From positions 6,127-70,126 of the forward strand of contig NZ_JALHQD010000001.1 in the NCBI RefSeq assembly GCF_022842145.1: a stretch of DNA of 64,000 nucleotides, read 5' to 3'. This document shows, piece by piece, positions 57,663 through 64,000 of the stretch; position 1 is the stretch's first letter; the number at the start of each line of letters is the position of its first letter. The position numbers were made by a program, and so were the translations under genes. The notes under the pieces are model-generated. The model was not told where the DNA came from, made no database searches, and worked only from the letters and a program-made list of their open reading frames with translations. The stretch is from Tabrizicola sp. (lineage in GTDB: Bacteria > Pseudomonadota > Alphaproteobacteria > Rhodobacterales > Rhodobacteraceae).

Positions 57663-60605
57663 TCAGCCCAGCGCGTCGTTGCAGCGCTGGCAGGTGCCGG
57701 GGTGCTTGTGCGTGCCGACGTCGGCCAAGACGCGCCAGCAGCGTTCGCACTTCTCACCCTTCGCGGGCTCGAAGAGCACGGCCACTTCGGCGACGTCCGG
57801 CAACCGGAACGCATTCTCGGGCGCAGGCTTCGTCGACAGCCAGATGCACGAGGTGATGCACAGCTCCTCGAACTTCACCGTCTCCAGGATGGACATCATC
57901 ACCGGCGAGACGAACACCGTCGGCGCCGCTTCCAGGCTGGAGCCGATCACCTTTGCCGTCCGCTGCACCTCCAGCGCACCGGTGACCACCCGGCGCACTT
58001 CGCGCACCTGATCCCACTTCGCGGCCAGCGCCTCATCTAGCCAGGCCTTCGGCGTCTCGGGGAAGTCGATCAGATGGACGGACGAGTCCTCGCCCGGGAA
58101 CCGCTCCAGCCAGACCTCCTCCATCGTGAAGACCAGCACCGGGGCCAGCCAGGTGGTCAGCCGGTGGAAGAGGATGTCCATCACCGTCCGGCACGACCGC
58201 CGCGTCAAGCTGTCCACCGGATCGCAGTAAAGGCTGTCCTTCCGGACGTCGAAGTAGATTGCCGACAGGTCGGTGGTGCAGAAGGTGAAGAGCTTCTGGA
58301 ACACGCCCTGGAAGTCGTACTTGGCGTAGCCCTCGCGCACCTCGGCGTCCAGTTCCGCCAACCGGTGCAGGATGAACCGCTCGCTCTCCGGCATGTCCTC
58401 GACTGCCACCCGCTCGGCCTCGGTGAAGCCCTTCAGCGCGCCCAACATGTAGCGCATCGTGTTGCGCAGACGCCGGTAGCTGTCGGCGGTACCCTTCAGG
58501 ATCTCCTTCCCGATGCGCTGGTCGACCGTGAAATCGGCCTGTGCCACCCAGAGCCGCAGGATATCGGCACCGTATTCCTGGATCACGTCCTGCGGCGCGA
58601 CGGTGTTGCCAAGCGACTTGGACATCTTCATGCCCTTCTCGTCCAGCGTGAAGCCGTGGGTCAGCACGCCCCGATAGGGCGCGCGGCCCTTGGTGCCGCA
58701 GGATTGCAGCATCGAGGAATGAAACCACCCGCGATGCTGGTCGGTGCCTTCCAGATAAAGGTCGGCGATCCCGTCCGCCGCGCCATCCTCACGGTCGCGC
58801 AGCACGAAGGCGTGGGTGGAGCCGGAGTCGAACCAGACGTCCAGCACGTCGAAGACCTGTTCATAATCGGACGGCTCGACGATGGCAGAGAGCATCTTCT
58901 CCTTGAATCCTTGCACATACCACACGTCGGCACCGTCCGCCTCGAACGCCGCCTTGATCCGCGCGTTCACCTCGGCGTTGCGCAAAAGGAAGTCCGCCGC
59001 ATCCGGCCGAGCGCCCTTCTTGACGAAGGCCGTGAGCGGCACGCCCCAGGCCCTTTGCCGCGACAGCACCCAATCCGGCCGCGCCTCGATCATCGAGAAC
59101 AGCCGATTGCGCCCCGTCGCGGGCGTCCAGTCCACCAGCTGATTGATCGACGTCAGCGCCCGCGCCCGGATCGTCTCGCCATAGGTCGAGAGCCCGTCGT
59201 CCAGCTTCCGGTCGATCGCCACGAACCACTGCGGCGTGTTGCGGTAAATGACCGGGGCCTTCGACCGCCAGGAATGCGGGTAGGAATGCTTCAGCTTCGC
59301 CTTGGCAAACAGCGCGCCGGTGTACGCCAGCTGCTTGATGACCGACACGTTCGCCGGCCCCTCCTTGCCATCGGGCGTGATGATGTGCTGCCCGCCAAAG
59401 AGCGGCAGGTCAGTGCGGTAGGACCCATCCGCCTCGACATTGTAGGTCATCGGCAGCCCGAACTTCACGCCCAGCTGATAGTCGTCATCGCCGTGCGACG
59501 GAGCGGTATGCACAAACCCCGTCCCCGCGTCGTCAGTGACATGGTCGCCGGGGAGCATCGGGACGTCATAGTCCCATTCATCAAGCTGTTTGCCGTCGGC
59601 ATCCTTTATCCCACGGAACGGATGCGCGAGGCCCATCTGTTCAAGTTGAACAGCCGGAACGTCCCGCACCTTTTCGAATCGAGCGACTTTCGCCGCGCTC
59701 AAGACGCCTGCAGCCAGCTTGTTCGCAAGAACGAGTGTTTCACCGACAACTGCTGACGAATTCTCAGCAACTTCCAAGACTTCAAACAACCCGTATTCGA
59801 TATCCGGGTTAAAGGCGACGGCACGGTTCTGCGGAATCGTCCAGGGTGTCGTTGTCCAGATCAGCACCGAAGCCTTGCGAAGATCGTCGTGCGACCGGAG
59901 GTCCAGATCGTTCTGCTGCGGCACCATCCAAGGCTTAAACCGCACCCAAACCTGATGGCTGGTATGGTCATGATACTCCACCTCCGCCTCGGCCAGCGCG
60001 GTCTTCTCGACCGGAGACCACATCACCGGCTTCGAACCTTGGTACAGCGACCCGTTCATGACGAACTTCATGAACTCGTCCGCGATCACCGCCTCGGCGT
60101 GGTAGTCCATCGTGAGGTAGGGCCGGTCCCACTTCCCCGTCACGCCCAGCCGCTTGAACTCCTCGCGCTGGATGTCGATCCAGCCCTCGGCAAAGCGGCG
60201 GCATTCCTGGCGGAAGTCGACGATGTCCACGTCGTCCTTGTTCAAACCCTTGGCGCGGTACTGCTCCTCGATCTTCCACTCGATCGGCAAGCCGTGGCAG
60301 TCCCAGCCCGGCACATAGCGCGCATCGCGGCCCATCATCTGCTGCGACCGGACCACCATGTCCTTCAACACCTTGTTCAGCGCGTGGCCGATATGGAGGT
60401 GCCCGTTCGCATAGGGCGGTCCGTCGTGCAGCACGAAGGGCGCGCGCCCCGCCGCAGAGGAGCGCAGCCGGTCATAGACCCCGATCCGCTCCCACCGCGC
60501 CAGCCATTCCGGCTCGCGCTGCGGCAGACCCGCGCGCATCGGGAAGGTGGTTTCGGGCAGGAAAACGGTCTCGCGGTAGTCGACAGCGGCGGTATCGGCG
60601 GACAT
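57663..60605 (-). CDS. ileS: Isoleucyl-tRNA synthetase
   Basis: The 980-residue class I synthetase has the HLHIGHALNKV motif near residue 70 and the KMSKSLGN motif near 660. An editing domain occupies the middle. The C-terminal zinc-finger module has CERCW and CQRC. It charges tRNA-Ile. A candidate promoter lies at about 60741-60770. Confidence 0.97.
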   Translation of the reverse strand: MSADTAAVDYRETVFLPETTFPMRAGLPQREPEWLARWERIGVYDRLRSSAAGRAPFVLHDGPPYANGHLHIGHALNKVLKDMVVRSQQMMGRDARYVPGWDCHGLPIEWKIEEQYRAKGLNKDDVDIVDFRQECRRFAEGWIDIQREEFKRLGVTGKWDRPYLTMDYHAEAVIADEFMKFVMNGSLYQGSKPVMWSPVEKTALAEAEVEYHDHTSHQVWVRFKPWMVPQQNDLDLRSHDDLRKASVLIWTTTPWTIPQNRAVAFNPDIEYGLFEVLEVAENSSAVVGETLVLANKLAAGVLSAAKVARFEKVRDVPAVQLEQMGLAHPFRGIKDADGKQLDEWDYDVPMLPGDHVTDDAGTGFVHTAPSHGDDDYQLGVKFGLPMTYNVEADGSYRTDLPLFGGQHIITPDGKEGPANVSVIKQLAYTGALFAKAKLKHSYPHSWRSKAPVIYRNTPQWFVAIDRKLDDGLSTYGETIRARALTSINQLVDWTPATGRNRLFSMIEARPDWVLSRQRAWGVPLTAFVKKGARPDAADFLLRNAEVNARIKAAFEADGADVWYVQGFKEKMLSAIVEPSDYEQVFDVLDVWFDSGSTHAFVLRDREDGAADGIADLYLEGTDQHRGWFHSSMLQSCGTKGRAPYRGVLTHGFTLDEKGMKMSKSLGNTVAPQDVIQEYGADILRLWVAQADFTVDQRIGKEILKGTADSYRRLRNTMRYMLGALKGFTEAERVAVEDMPESERFILHRLAELDAEVREGYAKYDFQGVFQKLFTFCTTDLSAIYFDVRKDSLYCDPVDSLTRRSCRTVMDILFHRLTTWLAPVLVFTMEEVWLERFPGEDSSVHLIDFPETPKAWLDEALAAKWDQVREVRRVVTGALEVQRTAKVIGSSLEAAPTVFVSPVMMSILETVKFEELCITSCIWLSTKPAPENAFRLPDVAEVAVLFEPAKGEKCERCWRVLADVGTHKHPGTCQRCNDALG

Positions 60606-60740
60606 GGCAGGGAAACCTCAAAGGTCAGGGTCAGAAGGGTCCAGGAAAGGACCAGCGGCAAGACGTCAAACCCGGCAAGGCCTCAGCCCGCCGGGCAAGT
60701 AATTCGCGACCGAATGACCTGACCTATCTGCATGACCGGC

Positions 60741-60770
60741 CTTATAGACAAAGGCCCGACAGGGGTCCAG
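60741..60770 (-). promoter_or_regulatory. Candidate sigma-70 promoter of ileS
   Basis: On the minus strand CTGGAC and TATAAG are separated by 18 bp, close to the alphaproteobacterial CTTGAC-N17-CTATA pattern. The TATAAG ends 136 bp upstream of the ileS start. The match is imperfect. Confidence 0.4.
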
Positions 60771-60782
60771 CCCGCGCCCATG

Positions 60783-60810
60783 CCTTTCACATTTGCCCAA
60801 ATATCCCCGC
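60783..60810. repeat. TTTGCCCAAATATCCCCGC repeat, copy 2
   Basis: It differs from the copy at 18421-18448 by two or three bases over 28. It lies between ileS and the monooxygenase gene, outside any coding region. Confidence 0.6.
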
Positions 60811-60941
60811 CGGCGGCCCCGAGGAGGAGGCGCAAGCCCGACGACGAGACAAATGACCTGCGGCGCAAGCCGCTCCATTCAAAAACCGCCCGCGACACCG
60901 CTGCCCTTGCCAGAACCACAATCCTTTGCCACCGATGCGCC

Positions 60942-62120
60942 ATGACCTACCGCATCGCCATCATCGGGGCCGGAATGGGCGGCCTTGCCGCCGCCGCCCT
61001 CCTGGCGCAGGACGGCCACGCGGTCACCCTGTTCGAGCGTTTCCCCACCGCGAAACCCCTCGGCTCCGGCCTCGTCGTCCAACCCGTCGGCCTTGCCGTC
61101 CTTGATGCACTTGGAGCCGGTGAGGAAGCCCGCAGCCTTGGCGCACCCCTGACGCGGATGCTCGGCCACTCCGGCCCCCGCATCGCATTGGACGTCGCCT
61201 ACCGCACTGGCCAGCCGGGCCTGGCGATGCACCGGGCGGCGCTCTTCCATTGCCTCTGGCAGGCCGCCACCCGCGCCGGGATCAGCCCCACCACCGGCCA
61301 CACCGCCACCGGCACCCGCGAGGGCCCGGTCGGCATCCACCTGACCACCGATCAGGGCGAGCACGGCCCCTTTGACCTTATCATCGACGCTTCGGGCGCG
61401 GCGTCGACCCTCTCACCCCTCAAGTCCAGACCCCTGCCCTTCGGAGCCGTCTGGGCCCATGTCCCCTGGCCCGTCACCGACCTGCCCGGCACTGAACTCC
61501 GCCAACGCTACCACCGCGCCTCACGGATGGCCGGCATCCTGCCCATTGGCCGGCTGCCCGGCGACCCGACCCCACGGGCCGCCGTCTTCTGGTCGCTTCC
61601 CACCGCCGAATTGGATGCCTGGCCGACCAAGGACCTTGACGGCTGGAAGGCCGAGGTCACAGACTTCTGGCCCGCCATGTCGCCCTTCCTGGCCCAGATC
61701 ACCGACAAGGCCCAGCTGACCCCGGCCCGCTACAGCCACGGCACCCTCGCCAAACCCTACAACCAACGCCTGATCCACATCGGCGACGCCGCCCACCGCG
61801 CCAGCCCGCAGCTGGGACAGGGGGCCAACATGGCGCTGCTCGACGCGCTGGCGCTGGCCCTGGCGCTGCGCCTGCCGCTGGAGGACGCCCTGCCCCGCTA
61901 CCGCCAGTCCCGCCGCTGGCACCTGGGCCTTTACCAGACCCTCTCCGCCGCCTTCACCCCGCAATACCAGTCGCACAGCCGCGCACTGCCCGCCCTGCGA
62001 GACCGCCTCCTGTCGCCGATTTCCCGCTTCTGGCCCCTGCCACGCATCCTGTCGGCGCTGGTCTCCGGCGACCTGATCCCGCCTATCGCGGGCCAGCCCA
62101 CGGGCCATCAACCAAAGTAA
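60942..62120 (+). CDS. FAD-dependent monooxygenase
   Basis: The 392-residue protein has a dinucleotide-binding motif GAGMGGLAAAALLAQDGH at the N-terminus, DASGA in the middle, and HIGDAAHRASPQLGQGANMALLDAL near residue 275, the pattern of aromatic-ring hydroxylases such as salicylate and UbiH-type enzymes. Substrate unknown. I use the ATG at 60942; upstream codons overlap the intergenic repeat. Confidence 0.88.
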   Translation: MTYRIAIIGAGMGGLAAAALLAQDGHAVTLFERFPTAKPLGSGLVVQPVGLAVLDALGAGEEARSLGAPLTRMLGHSGPRIALDVAYRTGQPGLAMHRAALFHCLWQAATRAGISPTTGHTATGTREGPVGIHLTTDQGEHGPFDLIIDASGAASTLSPLKSRPLPFGAVWAHVPWPVTDLPGTELRQRYHRASRMAGILPIGRLPGDPTPRAAVFWSLPTAELDAWPTKDLDGWKAEVTDFWPAMSPFLAQITDKAQLTPARYSHGTLAKPYNQRLIHIGDAAHRASPQLGQGANMALLDALALALALRLPLEDALPRYRQSRRWHLGLYQTLSAAFTPQYQSHSRALPALRDRLLSPISRFWPLPRILSALVSGDLIPPIAGQPTGHQPK

Positions 62121-62228
62121 ACAATTCCTGAATGCATGAGCTCAAGGGTTTGAATTCATTACAACTGACCCCAGCGTCTGGCGTGGACAAGGCTGGACAG
62201 CCCGTCCCCGACCTGCCATCCTGAGCCC

Positions 62229-62597
62229 ATGAAACTCCCCTCCCTCAACGTCCTCGGGCAGGACATCGAACCCTGCTCCTCCGACCCCGTCACCGGCTTC
62301 TTCCGTGACGGCTGCTGCAACACCGGCCCGATGGACCGGGGGCTGCACACCGTCTGCGCCCAGATGACGGCCGAGTTTCTGGCCCTGTCGAAATACCTCG
62401 GCAACGACCTGTCGACCCCCCGGCCGGAATACGGTTTCCAGGGTCTGAAGCCCGGCGACCAGTGGTGCCTCTGCGCCGCGCGGTTCCTCCAGGCCCATGA
62501 GGAGGGCGCTGCCCCGAAGGTCCGGCTTGCCGCCACGCATCAGGCGACCCTTGCCGTCGTTCCCCTGGACATCCTGCGGCAATACGCCACCGACTGA
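62229..62597 (+). CDS. DUF2237-family protein
   Basis: A 122-residue protein with the conserved cysteine pattern of DUF2237 (CSSDPVTGFFRDGCCNTG), TVCAQMTAEFLALSKYLGNDLSTP and WCLCAARFLQA. Function is unknown. Relatives are widespread in proteobacteria. It is followed by the globin gene 84 bp on. Confidence 0.9.
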   Translation: MKLPSLNVLGQDIEPCSSDPVTGFFRDGCCNTGPMDRGLHTVCAQMTAEFLALSKYLGNDLSTPRPEYGFQGLKPGDQWCLCAARFLQAHEEGAAPKVRLAATHQATLAVVPLDILRQYATD

Positions 62598-62681
62598 CCC
62601 GATGCCCGCAGGTGGACTTCCGTCCCGCCCCGCGCGACACCAGCGAGGAGCGCACGCAAGTCGCGTGGACGAGCGAACCCC

Positions 62682-63074
62682 ATGATCCCGCCCCGCTTCG
62701 ATGTCACCGAAGACCAGATCGCCCGCGTGGTGGCGACCTTCTATTCCTGCATCCGCGACCATCCCGGCCTGGGCCCGGTTTTCGCGGCCCATGTCACCGA
62801 CTGGCCCGCGCACGAGACGAAGATCACCCGGTTCTGGCGCAACGCGATCCTGCACGAACGCAGCTACGACGGGAACCCGCTGGCCGTCCACCGCGCCGCG
62901 GGGAACGTCCGGCTGGGGATGTTCGAGGTCTGGCTCGGCCTGTTCGACAGCGTGCTCAAGCTGGAACTCCCACCGGAAACTGCCGCGGAATGGTCGGCCC
63001 TGGCCCACCGGATCGGACGCGGATTGATGTTCGGGATGCAGGGCGACCGGGGCGCGCCGCCGTCACTTCGCTGA
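62682..63074 (+). CDS. Group III truncated haemoglobin
   Basis: The 130-residue protein has the group III truncated globin pattern: ATFYSCIRDHPGLGPVF, HETKITRFWRNAILHERSYDGNPLAVH (proximal His near residue 70) and GMFEVWLGLFD. It probably binds oxygen or nitric oxide. The 3' end overlaps the LuxR-type gene by 12 bp in a convergent arrangement. Confidence 0.88.
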   Translation: MIPPRFDVTEDQIARVVATFYSCIRDHPGLGPVFAAHVTDWPAHETKITRFWRNAILHERSYDGNPLAVHRAAGNVRLGMFEVWLGLFDSVLKLELPPETAAEWSALAHRIGRGLMFGMQGDRGAPPSLR

Positions 63075-63599
63075 GATCATGGCCGAGGGCGGCGGCGCTG
63101 GCATCGGTCGCACCGTCCCGTCGTCGCGCATCAGGTCCTCGATGAACAGCGACAGAAGTTGCGACCGGCCGCTGACCCCCGCCTTGCGGTAGATCGCATT
63201 CGTCTGGGCCTTGACCGTGCCTTCCGAGGTCGTCCGCAGCGTCGCGATTTCAGCGGTCGACATGCCCTTGATGGCGAACAGTGCCACGTCGCGCTCGGAC
63301 GGGGTCAGTCCCCATTCGGCAAAGCGTTCCTCCAGAAGGTCCATGAAGGCTCCCGAGGCCCGGCGCAGCTGCTCTTGCGCCTGGTTCCGGTCCCGGAGCG
63401 CTCGCCGCAACATCACCCCGCCCAGGACCACCCCCAGGATCAGCCCGATGGCGGCGCCGATCTCCAGAAGCTCGCGCATCTCCCAGCTGATGGGTGCAGT
63501 CTGGAAGCCGAAGAAGGACGACAGGATGTCGGACACGAAAAAGAAGGCGCACAGCGCCTGGATGACCAGGATCGCGATGAAGGGGGCCGCGCGCCTCAC
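63063..63599 (-). CDS. Membrane-anchored LuxR-type transcriptional regulator
   Basis: The 178-residue protein has two N-terminal transmembrane segments (about 7-30 and 42-65) followed by a linker and a C-terminal LuxR helix-turn-helix (LTPSERDVALFAIKGMSTAEIA, then GTVKAQTNAIYRKAGVSGRSQL). There is no recognisable receiver or autoinducer domain. It appears to be a one-component regulator held in the membrane. It lies 27 bp from the poly-Asp gene on the same strand. Confidence 0.85.
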   Translation of the reverse strand: MRRAAPFIAILVIQALCAFFFVSDILSSFFGFQTAPISWEMRELLEIGAAIGLILGVVLGGVMLRRALRDRNQAQEQLRRASGAFMDLLEERFAEWGLTPSERDVALFAIKGMSTAEIATLRTTSEGTVKAQTNAIYRKAGVSGRSQLLSLFIEDLMRDDGTVRPMPAPPPSAMISAK

Positions 63600-63626
63600 C
63601 CCCGAACCACGTGCCCGGACAGACGG

Positions 63627-63998
63627 TCAGTCGTCGTCATCGTCGTCATCATCATCATCGTCATCACCGTCGTCACCGCCGCCGCTACCGCCACTTCCGC
63701 TGCCGCCATGACCGCTGTTGTCGTCATCATCGTCGTCATCGTCATAATCGTCGTCATCGTCGTCTTGACCCTGGCCGCCGTTTCCGGACCCCTCCTCGAT
63801 GATTTCGACCTTGCCCTTGCCGCCGGACTTGGGGGTCCAGAGATCGCGCAGGATCTCGCCCGTCCGCGGATTGATGATGATCTCGCGCGAGCCGTCGTTG
63901 CGTGACGCGACGATCCTAACGCGGCCCAGCAAGGTGCGCTCGGTCACGACCGATCGGAAGCCTTGCCGCTTCAGTTGCGCGACAATGTCATCCACCAT
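63627..63998 (-). CDS. PepSY-like protein with poly-aspartate tail (5' end probably beyond window)
   Basis: A 123-residue readable part starts at an ATG at 63998 close to the window edge; the true start is probably upstream and a signal peptide may be missing. Residues 1-55 resemble a PepSY-like domain (DDIVAQLKRQGF, then REIIINPRTGEILRD). The rest is Gly/Ser-rich with three aspartate runs, the last at the extreme C-terminus. Such acidic tails can bind calcium or other cations. It is the likely operon partner of the LuxR-type regulator. Confidence 0.7.
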   Translation of the reverse strand: MVDDIVAQLKRQGFRSVVTERTLLGRVRIVASRNDGSREIIINPRTGEILRDLWTPKSGGKGKVEIIEEGSGNGGQGQDDDDDDYDDDDDDDDNSGHGGSGSGGSGGGDDGDDDDDDDDDDDD

Positions 63999-64000
63999 GC

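Larger units (their letters stand above)
60606..60941. other. 336 bp interval upstream of ileS and the monooxygenase
   Basis: No gene is seen. It contains the candidate ileS promoter (60741-60770), the TTTGCCCAAATATCC repeat (60783-60810) and a GAGGAGGAGGCGCA ... CGACGACGAG stretch that loosely resembles the structured repeats near 11760 and 53151. Confidence 0.5.

Overview
The window reads as chromosomal DNA from a GC-rich alphaproteobacterium, most likely a member of the Rhodobacteraceae. The evidence is the ruvCAB ... ybgC-tolQRAB-pal-cpoB-tilS-ftsH order, a phosphatidylcholine synthase, two DUF1127 mini-proteins, tandem folD genes next to fhs, and intergenic repeats I associate with that family. 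Gene density is high and most genes run on the minus strand in tightly overlapping operons. I saw no rRNA or tRNA gene, CRISPR array, transposase, integrase of a mobile element or replication origin.

Layout. 1-7.3 kb is a surface/accessory segment: an RTX calcium-binding exoprotein cut by the window edge, UDP-glucose dehydrogenase, and a DUF2793 tail-fibre-like gene broken by two one-base deletions. 7.5-15.9 kb is mainly transport and regulation: EamA exporters, a LysE/ACT/ArgP amino-acid export module, a cold-shock protein, YebC, an SLC13 permease and YmdB. 16-19.2 kb holds the Lhr-type helicase and phosphoesterase DNA-repair pair. 19.2-23.4 kb is a folate C1 operon (fhs, chorismate mutase, a small membrane protein, a divergent FolD and a canonical FolD). 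23.6-25.9 kb is a corA-methyltransferase-MOSC cluster. 26-39.7 kb is the conserved envelope and recombination block (ftsH, tilS, cpoB, pal, tolBARQ, ybgC, ruvBAC). It is interrupted at 35.2-37.5 kb by accessory genes and by the fossil of an acyltransferase gene.

40-48.6 kb carries housekeeping genes (prmA, msrA, priA, a FSA-type transaldolase) with small unknown genes between them. Two AT-richer single genes, a PIN-like protein (44.9 kb) and a putative DUF5677 protein (49.1 kb), each sit beside clusters of intergenic palindromes and look acquired. 50-56 kb has a BrnA-like antitoxin with a palindromic operator candidate, DUF484-xerC, pcs, an EamA exporter and a LysR-ogt-DUF3253 overlapping operon. 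56-64 kb has an acyl-CoA ligase, ileS, a flavin monooxygenase, DUF2237, a truncated haemoglobin, a membrane-anchored LuxR-type regulator and a poly-aspartate protein cut by the right edge.

Points most worth a second look are the FolD paralogue lacking the catalytic lysine, the doubly frameshifted fibre gene, the acyltransferase fossil, the seven-copy GTAGGGTG palindrome family, the two AT-rich singletons, the membrane LuxR/poly-Asp pair and the BrnA operator candidate. No complete new defence or mobile system is evident. All functional names come from motif recognition without database searching.
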